From a virus, in IMG/VR virus record IMGVR_UViG_3300048597_000624, positions 21,225-85,224 of that record: DNA of 64,000 nucleotides. The stretch is one strand, 5' to 3'. Below, piece by piece: positions 1-8,089 of this stretch. Under the pieces are notes generated by a model. That model worked only from the letters and a program-made list of their open reading frames with translations. It had not been told where the DNA came from and ran no database searches. Every line of letters begins with the position of its first letter. Position 1 is the stretch's first letter. A program made the position numbers and the translations under genes.

Positions 1-222
1 TTCAAAGTCCGAAAGGGCAAAGCGGCTGCAACAAAAGAAGTTCTCGGCGGAAAGGTGTTTGCTGACTACAACAGTAAGGGCGAACTGCTGGGCGTGGAAA
101 TGCTCGGCCCCTGCGAAGTAAAGGTTCTCGACCAAATTACTGAGGTACCGCGAGAGCGACAGTTTATTTTGTCGCACACGCCGCGAGCCATGCTGCTGCC
201 AAGCGCCTCAGCTATGGCTTGA
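1..222 (+). CDS. DUF2283-like protein, 3' fragment
   Basis: The window opens inside a plus-strand reading frame that runs 73 codons to a TGA at 220-222. The peptide contains VFADYNSKGELLGVEMLG, which resembles the core of DUF2283 proteins (short proteins with a 'vDyd..G.lvGiEi' pattern). The start lies outside the window. A strong rho-independent terminator follows directly. It converges on the long minus-strand operon, so it belongs to a different transcription unit and may mark the boundary of the phage module. The family call is from motif memory only. Confidence 0.6.
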   Translation, partial: FKVRKGKAAATKEVLGGKVFADYNSKGELLGVEMLGPCEVKVLDQITEVPRERQFILSHTPRAMLLPSASAMA

Positions 223-240
223 TGCCGATCTTGTTTCTCG

Positions 241-275
241 GCCCGTGACGTCGCGTCAGATGTCACGGGCTTTTT
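241..275 (+). terminator. Rho-independent terminator
   Basis: A perfect 9-bp inverted repeat (GCCCGTGAC at 241-249, GTCACGGGC at 262-270) is followed by TTTTT. It sits 18 bases after the plus-strand stop codon. Read on the minus strand the same hairpin lies just past the stop of the leftmost minus-strand gene but lacks a U tract there. Confidence 0.85.
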
Positions 276-667
276 CATTCGCCAGATTCCAGATTGGAAT
301 AATGGGCCGGAAATTCCAATCTCCCTGCGGAGTGCGCCTTCTGCTGACGAAGCTCCGCGTTCGTCCTGAGTTCTGGCTCCGCCTCAAGTTCGGCATCGGT
401 GAAGCCAATAAATCGCTGATCTTCTAGAGCGAGCGGAAAGAACGTCATCCGGTCGAGTTCGGCAGGACGCTCCGTCGTCCACTGTGAGAGCAAGCCATTT
501 TCCAGCTTGGCATAGACCGGGGCGTACAAGACGTCGGGGCCTCGCTCCACGACAGTCGGAATGAAAATCCCGATCATCAGCCACGGGCCTGCGCGATGAA
601 CTTCACCCACGGAAGGCAGGTTAGCCTTAGCCGAACATGATGGACAGCCAGCGGGAGCATTTGACAT
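275..667 (-). CDS. Hypothetical protein with N-terminal CPSC
   Basis: 130 residues. The start ATG has GAAGGA 8 bases upstream, and the preceding gene's stop lies 4 bases away, so it is the last gene of the minus-strand operon. It carries one CxxC (CPSC near residue 8) and a mixed alpha/beta composition with an acidic, Glu-rich C-terminal third. I do not recognise the family. A weak hydrophobic stretch (WLMIGIFIPTVV) could be core rather than membrane. Confidence 0.6.
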   Translation of the reverse strand: MSNAPAGCPSCSAKANLPSVGEVHRAGPWLMIGIFIPTVVERGPDVLYAPVYAKLENGLLSQWTTERPAELDRMTFFPLALEDQRFIGFTDAELEAEPELRTNAELRQQKAHSAGRLEFPAHYSNLESGE

Positions 668-671
668 TCGA

Positions 672-857
672 TTATTCCTTCGCGATTTGCAGCAGCCCGT
701 TCGCCGCCATCACCATGAACCCCAATACGCACACCACCATCAACCAGAATCCCGCGCGGCGGAGCGGTACCCAAGGATCCTCACCTCGCACGGGCGGGAG
801 CGGGGCGGCCTCCCCGAACGATTCGTCGTCGTCGTAATAGTCGAATCGGCTCAACAT
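672..857 (-). CDS. Small single-pass membrane protein
   Basis: 61 residues with an acidic N-terminus (DYYDDDESFGEA), a proline-rich segment and one C-terminal membrane segment of about 20 residues (GFWLMVVCVLGFMVMAANGL). GAGGGAG lies 8 bases before the ATG. Position next to a coiled-coil membrane protein at the late end of the phage operon makes a lysis accessory role (holin or spanin) possible, but nothing in the sequence proves it. Confidence 0.6.
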   Translation of the reverse strand: MLSRFDYYDDDESFGEAAPLPPVRGEDPWVPLRRAGFWLMVVCVLGFMVMAANGLLQIAKE

Positions 858-958
858 GGGATGGGCTCCCTCGATGAGAAAAGGCCGCGACCGGCGGGCG
901 CTGGTGGGGCCCGGGAAGCCCCTCGGGGTAGAGATGCCGGCCGCGGCCCAGGTTCCTG

Positions 959-1339
959 TTATTCGTCACACCTTTGTTCGAGTTTCCGCTCGATCGTTCG
1001 CAATCGCTTGTGGTGGTCATTCAATCGCTGATCGTGCACTCGCACTTTTCTGATGGCCATCCGTGCTCGTTCCAGCGATTCAGTTGCCGCCCTGGACAGC
1101 TCCTCAATTCGCCGTTCGCTTTGCTCAGCCCGCTTGATTGACTCGTCGATCAGCTTCCGCAGTGCATCGAGACCTTTTTCGTTCTCCTCCGCGAGCTCCT
1201 GTAGCCGCATGAGGTGCTCATTCATCGCGTTGAATTGCTTGTAGCTCGCCCTCAACCACGCGACGAACGCGCCTCCCGTTCCGATCACCGCCGCCGCTGC
1301 CGCCGCATTCGCGGTCGCCTGCCAGTCGATCTCTAACAT
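959..1339 (-). CDS. Membrane-anchored coiled-coil protein
   Basis: 126 residues. An Ala-rich hydrophobic segment near residues 10-28 (AAAAAAVIGTGGAFVAWL) precedes about 90 residues of charged heptad-like sequence (LQELAEENEKGLDALRKLI and following). The layout, N-terminal membrane segment then long coiled coil, is that of inner-membrane spanin-like or phage accessory proteins. No catalytic motif is visible. A strong hairpin terminator lies upstream of it. Confidence 0.6.
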   Translation of the reverse strand: MLEIDWQATANAAAAAAVIGTGGAFVAWLRASYKQFNAMNEHLMRLQELAEENEKGLDALRKLIDESIKRAEQSERRIEELSRAATESLERARMAIRKVRVHDQRLNDHHKRLRTIERKLEQRCDE

Positions 1340-1373
1340 GACGGGGGTTAGCTCCAGTCATTGGAGTCTCGTC

Positions 1374-1418
1374 ATAGAAAATTGCCCGGCGCGATGACGT
1401 CATGCCACCGCGCCGGGC
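1374..1418 (-). terminator. Rho-independent terminator, minus strand
   Basis: A 10-bp inverted repeat (GCCCGGCGCG at 1384-1393 and CGCGCCGGGC at 1409-1418) is followed, in minus-strand direction, by AATTTTC. It sits downstream of the secreted Gly/Cys protein gene and separates it from the last three small genes. Confidence 0.7.
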
Positions 1419-1449
1419 TGCCTGGGGAAAACGCAGTCAAATGGGATGA

Positions 1450-2022
1450 TTACCCACGACTCGCACTGATGGCTACCGAACCCGAGCCATTCAATCGCGC
1501 ACCTCGCCGTGCGGCAGCGGCTGCCGCTAAGGCTCGGATGGTGTTGATGACCGGACGCGGGGGACCGGTTCGGCTAATTGCCAAGCTTGCCGATCGGCCT
1601 CCGCAGCCACCACCGGAGCCGCAACCACTCGAGAAGACTTGCGGTTGAGCTTGAGTCGTCGCCGTCGCCGTCGCGCTCGAGCCCGTTTGCACCGGAGCCA
1701 ACGCCAGTACCTGGGGTTGCGTTTGTACCGTAACCTGCGGCGCTGCGCTGATGAAAAACCGTGTGGCGATCGTAGCAGGAGCGATCCCCTGCACGATGGC
1801 CTGTCCAGTTCCAGCACTCGCAAATGCGTTAGCCGTTACCGGGTTCACAGTCTGGACGGCCGCCAACGGCTGAGCCAAATTGCATTGGCCATTGGCGCAG
1901 CCAACCTGAGCAGCAGAGATGTTGGCGGAACTGATCTGGCGAGTGCCGCATTGAGCGTTCGCCTTTCCGACTGTCAGGCACAAGCAGAGTGCCGCAGCCA
2001 CGATGCACAAGAGATTTCGCAT
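1450..2022 (-). CDS. Secreted Cys/Gly-motif protein
   Basis: 190 residues. I start it at 2022, where AAAGGTGAG precedes the ATG and a clear signal peptide follows (MRNLLCIVAAALCLCLTVGK, cleavage after ANA); an upstream ATG at 2112 would add 30 unlikely residues overlapping the neighbour. The mature part is Ala/Thr/Gln rich, has CANGQCN and a CGSGGGCGG cluster and ends in a basic low-complexity tail. It looks like an exported protein of planctomycete type. Function unknown. Confidence 0.65.
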   Translation of the reverse strand: MRNLLCIVAAALCLCLTVGKANAQCGTRQISSANISAAQVGCANGQCNLAQPLAAVQTVNPVTANAFASAGTGQAIVQGIAPATIATRFFISAAPQVTVQTQPQVLALAPVQTGSSATATATTQAQPQVFSSGCGSGGGCGGRSASLAISRTGPPRPVINTIRALAAAAAARRGARLNGSGSVAISASRG

Positions 2023-2048
2023 GATTCTCACCTTTCGTTGGAGTCTGG

Positions 2049-2888
2049 TTATTGCATCGGGACAGCGCTCGACTCCAAGAGCGCCGCCGTATTGTTCAAA
2101 AAGTTCGACCACGTCTCAGGAGACCCGAGAACCCCAGCCATTTGCGCGGGCGTTGCCACCTCCTTAAGCCGCACAAAGAACGACGACCATCGCGCAAATG
2201 GTTTCGGACCAATGGCGATTTCGCATGCCCTTTCGAGTTCGATAAACGGATCGGCTTCGAGCGGGACTTGTCCGCTGGCAATGAGGTTCGCGAGTTCTCG
2301 AAACGATCCGGCCAAGGCCTGACCCTCCCCGCCCTTGTTGGAGCTTTGCACTTCAGCGATCGACTTGAGTAAGAACTCATCGACGTTGAACTGCTGTGGT
2401 GGGCCAACGAAATCTTGAGCGGTGACGTCGGGCTTGGGTGCTTCGACAATGACAAATTCCCACACGTGCTGCGCTACCAAACCGCCGTTGCCCGCGACAC
2501 TCACGTGCAGTTGATAAATCCCCGGCTGGCCAGCAAAGTTCGCGACTCGCCCGTCCGGCGAAACGTCAAGCCCATTGACCTGCGGCAGTACGCTCCAGGC
2601 GAAGCTCGTTACCGTACCGGTAGTTTCAGCAATGAAGTAAAGCTTGTTGCCAACAATGCCATCTGCCGGGCCTTTTAGGCGAACAGACAGTGGCGACTGC
2701 GATTCATTGACCACCCGCACGATCTGACTTTGCTCTGGCACGTGCAAGGTAGGCGGAGAGACGGGCAGCGGCTCAACCTCAACAGCCACTGCGGAGCGAG
2801 GCATATCATCAACTGATTGACCGTCTAACGAGCCAGCGCCAAGCAGGACGGCTGCTGCTAAGGCTGAAATGGTTTGATGCATGGTCAT
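2049..2888 (-). CDS. Secreted PKD-like domain protein
   Basis: 279 residues with an N-terminal signal sequence (ISALAAAVLLGAGSLDG). Residues of about 70-150 form an Ig/PKD-like beta domain, seen in the pattern GNKLYFIAETTGTVTSFAW ... GLDVSPDGRVANFAGQPG. The C-terminal half is helical. The start ATG overlaps the stop of the cytochrome peroxidase gene (ATGA), so the two are translationally coupled. PKD-like domains usually serve extracellular adhesion; that role here is inference. Confidence 0.65.
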   Translation of the reverse strand: MTMHQTISALAAAVLLGAGSLDGQSVDDMPRSAVAVEVEPLPVSPPTLHVPEQSQIVRVVNESQSPLSVRLKGPADGIVGNKLYFIAETTGTVTSFAWSVLPQVNGLDVSPDGRVANFAGQPGIYQLHVSVAGNGGLVAQHVWEFVIVEAPKPDVTAQDFVGPPQQFNVDEFLLKSIAEVQSSNKGGEGQALAGSFRELANLIASGQVPLEADPFIELERACEIAIGPKPFARWSSFFVRLKEVATPAQMAGVLGSPETWSNFLNNTAALLESSAVPMQ

Positions 2889-3889
2889 CGTGGCAATCCC
2901 GGAGCCGTGATGCGTGGGTAAGTTGGTGAGGACAATCCTTCACGAAGGAAGGCTTCAAGCTGGGCCTGTTCCTCATCATCCAGGCCGAGCAGTCCAATGC
3001 GGGGATCTTGGTTTCGATCGACGCGCCCCCCGATCGACCATCCCGCGTTGTATCCATCAATTACTGCTGCCAGATCGAGAATCGTTCCCGCGTGCATGTA
3101 AGGAGGTGTTCGGCTAATTTCGCGTAGTGTCGGTGTTTTTGCCGCTCGAATGTCTGCTGCCGTTGCTTGGCCTCGGAGAAATCCGCCGCGAAGGCGATCG
3201 CCGGTGTTCGAGAAGAATGCAATGCCCGTGTTGTGAAATTTGCCGTCGGTCATAAGCGGGTAGGTGTGGCACTCATTGCACTTGAGCGTGATGCCAGCAC
3301 GGTTGGGACGCAGGCCCATGAACAGCTGGAAGCCTGCCTCCGCCTGGGAGCTTAAGGCTCGCGTGTAGCCTGCCATGCGTTTGTCGACCGGGGCGTCGAA
3401 CGAGAGTACCGAGTTTTCAAAGCTGGCGATGGCATGACCAAGACGGGCGGCATTGCACGGCTGGCCATAGGCCGCCAGGAACAAAGATCGATAGCCGCGG
3501 ATCGAGTTGACCCGGTTCACCACCTGCTGCACTGAGCCGTTGGCCATTTCGACGGGATTGACCAAGGGGCCAAGAGATTGCTGCGCGTGGCCGAGCGTGT
3601 TTCCGTCCCAGAATTGATTGGGAAGGTAGGTCGCTCCGATCACTGTGGGGGCATTGCGGGTGCCGCGCAGGCCGCGTACGCCGATGGATACGCTCTGCGG
3701 TTCCGCAAAGCCATGGTCCGCGCGATGGCAGGTGGCGCAACTAACCGTGCCGTCGATTGAGAGGCGCGGGTCGTAAAACAGCTTGCGCCCCAATTCCACG
3801 CGCTCGGGGGTGACGGCGACGTTCAGCGGGGCGCCGGGCGTTGGCGGCTGAGCGAGAGCCAGTGCCAGGAATGCGGCGAAGAAATTCAT
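2885..3889 (-). CDS. Di-heme cytochrome c peroxidase (CcpA/MauG family)
   Basis: 334 residues with a short signal-like N-terminus (MNFFAAFLALALAQ). Two CxxCH heme c sites are present: CATCH at residues 51-55 and CNECH at 204-208. The family's conserved stretches are visible: LGRKLFYDPRLS, NAPTVIGA, FWDGN, and RTPPYMHAG near the C-terminus, whose Met is a usual axial ligand. Known enzymes reduce peroxide to water in the periplasm with electrons from small c-type cytochromes; MauG relatives oxidise proteins. It overlaps both neighbours by ATGA, so it is an integral part of this operon, which is striking for a phage-like locus. Length is normal for the family. Confidence 0.9.
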   Translation of the reverse strand: MNFFAAFLALALAQPPTPGAPLNVAVTPERVELGRKLFYDPRLSIDGTVSCATCHRADHGFAEPQSVSIGVRGLRGTRNAPTVIGATYLPNQFWDGNTLGHAQQSLGPLVNPVEMANGSVQQVVNRVNSIRGYRSLFLAAYGQPCNAARLGHAIASFENSVLSFDAPVDKRMAGYTRALSSQAEAGFQLFMGLRPNRAGITLKCNECHTYPLMTDGKFHNTGIAFFSNTGDRLRGGFLRGQATAADIRAAKTPTLREISRTPPYMHAGTILDLAAVIDGYNAGWSIGGRVDRNQDPRIGLLGLDDEEQAQLEAFLREGLSSPTYPRITAPGLPR

Positions 3890-4650
3890 GCGGATGGCTC
3901 CGGATCGTCGCGACGCAAGACCTTCCAGTCGCGAGACTCATCCAAAACCCCCTGCACAATTGGCAGCAGCGAGCTGCCAGGCCGGGACATTGATATCAGT
4001 AGGTTGAGGATTCTGCCTTTTAACTCGTCGTCTTGAATCCAACGACCGGTGGTGTCTCGCGGCATCGGCACCGCTCGCGGCACTACTGCCGGACCTTCGT
4101 CATCCGGCGCGGGCGGTAAGTTGCCCCCCTCTTCCGCGTCGCAGATGAACAAATGCGGAAACGCACTGTAGAGCACAAACACCATCACACCAGGCTTGAG
4201 CCGCCGCAGGTCGCTGCAGAACTGATCCACGTCCTCAATCGCGTCGTGCTCGAATGAATATCGAAGCTCTTCAATCTCCACGTCTGTCACTTGACCAACA
4301 AACCGTTGATTGGCATCGCTAAAGATCGCGCGATACCAGACCACCACGCGGCCGCATTCACTGGTTCCGATGCGAAGCTCCGCTTCTGGCTGCACTCGGC
4401 CGCGATGCTCATCGACAACGACGGTTGACTCTTCTTGTAACCAAGCCAACAGACGTTCCGCTGGCGACAGGATCTCACGTTGTTGCGGCGTATAGGTGCT
4501 CTCATCCGTCGCGACAGGCTGAGCAGCGCGGCCGGCAATTGCCGGAGAGGTCGAGAGATCCCAAGCGGCGACAGTCAGACTCACGACCAATAACGTTAGA
4601 CCAACGCCCACTTTCCACCTGCTGCTTAAAAACTCGGGCACGATTTTCAC
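3886..4650 (-). CDS. Membrane-anchored hypothetical protein
   Basis: 254 residues from a GTG at 4650 with AAAGGAG 7 bases upstream; the open frame extends further but that part overlaps the protease gene and has no start with a ribosome site. One membrane segment lies near residues 14-30 (VGVGLTLLVVSLTVAAW). The rest is soluble and acidic with Pro-rich stretches (NLPPAPDDEGPAVVPRAV). It overlaps the peroxidase gene by ATGA, which suggests co-translation and perhaps a periplasmic partner role. Family not recognised. Confidence 0.65.
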   Translation of the reverse strand: MKIVPEFLSSRWKVGVGLTLLVVSLTVAAWDLSTSPAIAGRAAQPVATDESTYTPQQREILSPAERLLAWLQEESTVVVDEHRGRVQPEAELRIGTSECGRVVVWYRAIFSDANQRFVGQVTDVEIEELRYSFEHDAIEDVDQFCSDLRRLKPGVMVFVLYSAFPHLFICDAEEGGNLPPAPDDEGPAVVPRAVPMPRDTTGRWIQDDELKGRILNLLISMSRPGSSLLPIVQGVLDESRDWKVLRRDDPEPSA

Positions 4651-4679
4651 TGCTTCACTCCTTTGTGAGTCATCAACAA

Positions 4680-5762
4680 TCAAAAATTGAAAGCCAGGTC
4701 GAACTGCCCGGCCGGCGAGTAAATCTTGATGGGCCCCAATTCCAGCAGCAGCGCGACGTCGCCAGGGTCCGCGGCGCCACCGTCCGGAGCTTCCGGCGGA
4801 ACAACCGAAGCCAGTAGCTTGTCGACCTTGAGCAATCCGCGGCCAACCGCGCGACCGTCGTTGGGGTCGACAATGTCGATCGCCCCGTCGTCCAGGTGCT
4901 TGCGGAGCTCGTCCATCGTCCGCAGCGGAGTGATTCCCCCGCCGAGCCGCTTGTGTCGATCGAGCAGCAGCGCGGTGCAGCCGGCGACCATCGGGCAAGC
5001 CATGCTCGTCCCGCTGATCGTTGCATGCCCGCCATTGAGCCAGAGCGATGTGACGTTCGTGCCTGGGCCGGCGATGTCGACTTCCGGTCCGCGCGACGAG
5101 TAAGGCGCGGGCTGTCCGTCCTCGCCATAGGCCGCGACCGCGATCGTGTCGAGATTCGGGTGTCCCACAGGCTGGTGGTAGCGTGCCGGGAAGTTCACGT
5201 CGTAATCCCGGCCGGTATTTCCCGCCGCGCAGATGACGAAGACTCCTCGCGAGACGGCATATTCGATGGCTGCCGCAATCTCCGGATCTGGGTATGGAGA
5301 ACCAAAGCTTGCGCTAATGACGTGAGCGCCTTGCGCCACCGCCCAATAAATGGCCGCAGCGATCCAGCGATTCTGTCCGGTCCCTCGATGGAGCACCTTG
5401 CCGATCAACAATTCGCACTCGGGAGCGAACCCGATAATTGGGCCTTTGTCTTGTCGAGCCCCAACGATGCCCGCGCAGTGCGTGCCGTGGCCGTCCTGAT
5501 GATCGTCCCAGAACTCGTCGGAATCGCCATAGGGCGTGAAGTTGCGGCCCGCAAGGATCGCATCAAACAGATCCCCTTCGTTCGCGTGGATTCGATCAAC
5601 CCCCGTGTCGAGCACCGCGACCCGGATGCCTGCCCCGGTCGCTCGCGCGAGCGCATCCGGTAAGCCGGCCTGCCCCCAGTCCAAGCGGTCCTTGAGCTCA
5701 TTGGCCAAGAACACCGTTTGGACTTCGTACGGCGGCAGGTGGCTTTCGCGGCGATTCGACAT
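4680..5762 (-). CDS. Subtilisin-like serine protease (S8)
   Basis: 360 residues. The catalytic triad is complete: Asp52 in VAVLDTGVD, His92 in DGHGTHCAG and Ser253 in GTSMACPMVAG; Asn181 in AAGN is the oxyanion residue. No signal peptide is obvious, and the N-terminal 40 residues are too short for a classical propeptide. A C-terminal tail of about 60 residues follows the catalytic domain. It could process virion or host proteins; because many planctomycetes have protein-rich envelopes, a role in host lysis or entry is an inference worth testing. Confidence 0.9.
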   Translation of the reverse strand: MSNRRESHLPPYEVQTVFLANELKDRLDWGQAGLPDALARATGAGIRVAVLDTGVDRIHANEGDLFDAILAGRNFTPYGDSDEFWDDHQDGHGTHCAGIVGARQDKGPIIGFAPECELLIGKVLHRGTGQNRWIAAAIYWAVAQGAHVISASFGSPYPDPEIAAAIEYAVSRGVFVICAAGNTGRDYDVNFPARYHQPVGHPNLDTIAVAAYGEDGQPAPYSSRGPEVDIAGPGTNVTSLWLNGGHATISGTSMACPMVAGCTALLLDRHKRLGGGITPLRTMDELRKHLDDGAIDIVDPNDGRAVGRGLLKVDKLLASVVPPEAPDGGAADPGDVALLLELGPIKIYSPAGQFDLAFNF

Positions 5763-5816
5763 GGGATTGACCTTTGGAACGAACGGATGAACACACCAAC
5801 TGACGTTGGCAGGCGG

Positions 5817-6221
5817 TTAGGCCGTGGCGGGCGGGGCGGGGAGCGCACCGCGAATCGCAGCGATCAACTGCATCACGAGCTTGATGATTGCAATGATCCC
5901 TGCGAGGTCGCTTGCCGAAGACTCACCGGCGAAAGCTTCGTCGATGCAGGCATATTGCTCATCGAGACTCAGCGGAACGGCATCGGACGCGACCGAGAAG
6001 TCCAGGGAAATTCCGAACAGCGCGAGAAGTTCCTTGACGAGAGCGCCGATCTTTTGCACGTTCTCGGAGTTGATGAGTTCCAGCAATTTGCGGAGTCGCG
6101 AGCCGTCGGCACTGCGCAATAACTCGGCAAGTCTGCGAGCCAGTTCGATCAATCGAACTCGGTCGCCGACGGCGGCAGCGTAGGCCATCAAATTGAGCAG
6201 CGCGGCAGATTGAGCCGTCAT
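5817..6221 (-). CDS. Helical hypothetical protein
   Basis: 134 residues, predicted almost entirely helical (LIELARRLAELLRS, VKELLALFGISL), ending in a hydrophobic stretch (LAGIIAIIKLVMQLIAAIRG) and an Ala/Pro tail. The C-terminal hydrophobic helix may be amphipathic or membrane-associated. It lies between the initiator-type tRNA gene and the protease. No family recognised. Confidence 0.55.
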   Translation of the reverse strand: MTAQSAALLNLMAYAAAVGDRVRLIELARRLAELLRSADGSRLRKLLELINSENVQKIGALVKELLALFGISLDFSVASDAVPLSLDEQYACIDEAFAGESSASDLAGIIAIIKLVMQLIAAIRGALPAPPATA

Positions 6222-6270
6222 AGAAGCACCCTTTGCAAGGAGTGAAAGAAAGAATCCCGGTCCCGGAAGT

Positions 6271-6345
6271 AGCAGGGGCTGGATTCGAACCAGCGATCTC
6301 AGGGTTATGGGCCCTACGAGGACGGCCAGACTCCTCTACCCTGCA
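6271..6345 (-). tRNA. tRNA-Met(CAT), initiator type
   Basis: A 75-nt cloverleaf can be folded by eye on the minus strand: acceptor 5' TGCAGGG with 3' CCCTGCT, D stem GAGG/CCTC, anticodon stem TAGGG/CCCTG with loop CCCATAA (anticodon CAT), variable AGATC, T arm GCTGG-TTCGAAT-CCAGC. Three initiator hallmarks are present: an unpaired 1-72 position (T.T), three consecutive G:C pairs next to the anticodon loop, and a purine-pyrimidine pair A11:T24. CCA is not encoded. It lies in a gap between two minus-strand genes. Confidence 0.85.
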
Positions 6346-6392
6346 CGGGCATACTGCCAGCAAGGTCGGCGCGCGTAAAATGACCAGACATT

Positions 6393-6635
6393 TCAAGCGC
6401 TGGTCGTGCTAGCGTCTTGAGCGGAAATAAAATCGGAGAGCTGCCGCACCAGGTGAGCCGGAATGCGGTCGAAATGCCGCTTCACGCCATCCGCGATCGC
6501 GTCAGCATCAGGACGATCTTGACACTCTGGGCAACGCCGAGCGCGGACGTCGAACCCCTGCATCGGTACTTTCTCTCCGCAGCCGGTGCAAATCCAACGA
6601 TGCTCGCGGTGCTTTTTCCCTGCACGCTCAGCCAT
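6393..6635 (-). CDS. Small zinc-ribbon protein
   Basis: 80 residues from the ATG at 6635, which overlaps the previous stop as TGATG. A four-Cys zinc ribbon is clear: CTGC near residue 17 and CPEC about 19 residues later. The C-terminal half is helical (GVKRHFDRIPAHLVRQLSDF). Small zinc ribbons like this are common phage accessory proteins. No specific function is visible. Confidence 0.65.
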   Translation of the reverse strand: MAERAGKKHREHRWICTGCGEKVPMQGFDVRARRCPECQDRPDADAIADGVKRHFDRIPAHLVRQLSDFISAQDASTTSA

Positions 6636-8071
6636 CAGTCTCGAACCCATTCCCCGGTGCCATCCGCATGGGTCACGCGCGATACGCGAAAGCTACCGCA
6701 ATCCACGGTGGTCACCAAGGGCCAACCATGAACCTGCCTCGCTGGCACGAGCGGTTCGCCAACAATTCCTTCACAAGTGTCGTCCACTTCCTGCAGTAAC
6801 TTGGACAATGTGTCGAGCGTCGACGGTCGCGGTACTCCCTTGTCGACCGACAGTACGGGCGAATGGGAACCGCAGAGCAGAATCGCATGCCGCGCGTGCT
6901 CGCAGCCCTCGTCCGTCCAACTCCACTGATTGAGCGCCGCCGAGTCTTGGAACCAAGCTTTGCAGCCGCCCAGACGCAAACCCTTGCCGCGGCGACGATC
7001 AACCGCCACCGCGCCCCGCATGCACTCCAAATCGGCTGGCGTGTAAATCTTGACCGAACTGTACCCGCCCAGCGTGGCGCCCGTGCCGAAGGATTGCTTC
7101 ATTCGCGTGATGCGGTACAAGTCACCCGCTTGCATCCAGGCGTTGGCGGATCCGCCGACGGCGCCGGGAAACGCTTCGACCATGGCTTGATGCAAAAGCG
7201 ACTGGCACTCCTGGATGACCCGCTCTTTCATCACGTGATTCCACCGCCAGTAGCGAGGATCAGCGTCGTTCCACCGCATGACGGTCGCCAGGTCGGACTT
7301 GTCGAGTTGCATCCGCTCCTGAATCGGCAGCCAGCGCGGATCATCGAACACCACTTGCTGGATCCACTCCGATCCCTTCTGCCGGCACTCGTGAAGATTC
7401 CAAGCCTTAAACTCCCAGTCGATGTCGAACACCGTGGGGTAGGGGGTCCAGCGGGCGAGCTTGTTCAGCCGCGATCGCCAGCGAATGGGCATTTCTGAGA
7501 GCCAGCGCGGGTTGGGCCAGACGCCAAACTCGGGGGCAGCCATCGGCAGGTCCGCCGCAATGTGGAGGGAGCCGGTTGCGAGTTGATAGGCCCGGGCCTC
7601 AAGCGGTCGTCCTGCGAACAAATCAGCCGTTTCCTCCGGAGTGAGTCGTTTTAACCAGCCCGCGCGAGCGTTGCCGATCGAGGTTTCATCCCAGCCCAGG
7701 TTGATCGCCTGGACGAGATTGGGGTATTCGCCTTCCTTCACGGCACCATGGACGTGGCAAAGGCGGCGGCGCGCGACCGGCGCTGGACCATCGGCCCGCA
7801 ACAGTCGATCGAGGATCGATCCGGGCAGACGCGCGACCATCATGTTCGCACTGTCGAGCACCTTATCGTAAATCTGGTCGGCCGAAACGTCCTTGCCGAA
7901 GACGTCGCGGTCGGCGAGCAATTGCAGGAATCCCGCCGCGCGAAGGTTGTCCGGCCAGGTGAACGACTCAGGGACGCCCAGCCCGCGGCGAAGGTCGGCC
8001 GGCGAGAGCAGGGATAGCAGGTGGTCGAAAATGTGGCCGAGACTAATGGATGAAGCGGCGGAGGTGGTCAT
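6635..8071 (-). CDS. Hypothetical protein, late phage operon
   Basis: 478 residues with even composition, many Trp and Arg residues, and no membrane segment, signal peptide or low-complexity region. It ends two genes downstream of the large tail genes and lies just after the methyltransferase, with TGATG coupling to the zinc-ribbon gene. The C-terminal part contains several short Cys-bearing segments (RLGGCKAWF, DEGCEHARHAILLCGSHS) that may bind metal. I do not recognise the family. Confidence 0.6.
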   Translation of the reverse strand: MTTSAASSISLGHIFDHLLSLLSPADLRRGLGVPESFTWPDNLRAAGFLQLLADRDVFGKDVSADQIYDKVLDSANMMVARLPGSILDRLLRADGPAPVARRRLCHVHGAVKEGEYPNLVQAINLGWDETSIGNARAGWLKRLTPEETADLFAGRPLEARAYQLATGSLHIAADLPMAAPEFGVWPNPRWLSEMPIRWRSRLNKLARWTPYPTVFDIDWEFKAWNLHECRQKGSEWIQQVVFDDPRWLPIQERMQLDKSDLATVMRWNDADPRYWRWNHVMKERVIQECQSLLHQAMVEAFPGAVGGSANAWMQAGDLYRITRMKQSFGTGATLGGYSSVKIYTPADLECMRGAVAVDRRRGKGLRLGGCKAWFQDSAALNQWSWTDEGCEHARHAILLCGSHSPVLSVDKGVPRPSTLDTLSKLLQEVDDTCEGIVGEPLVPARQVHGWPLVTTVDCGSFRVSRVTHADGTGEWVRD

Positions 8072-8089
8072 TGCATGCCCTTTCGCTGT

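Noticed and set aside
4651-4998. Upstream extension of the 254-aa membrane protein
   Set aside because: The extension is Arg-rich shadow of the protease gene; a GTG with AAAGGAG at 4650 is a better start.
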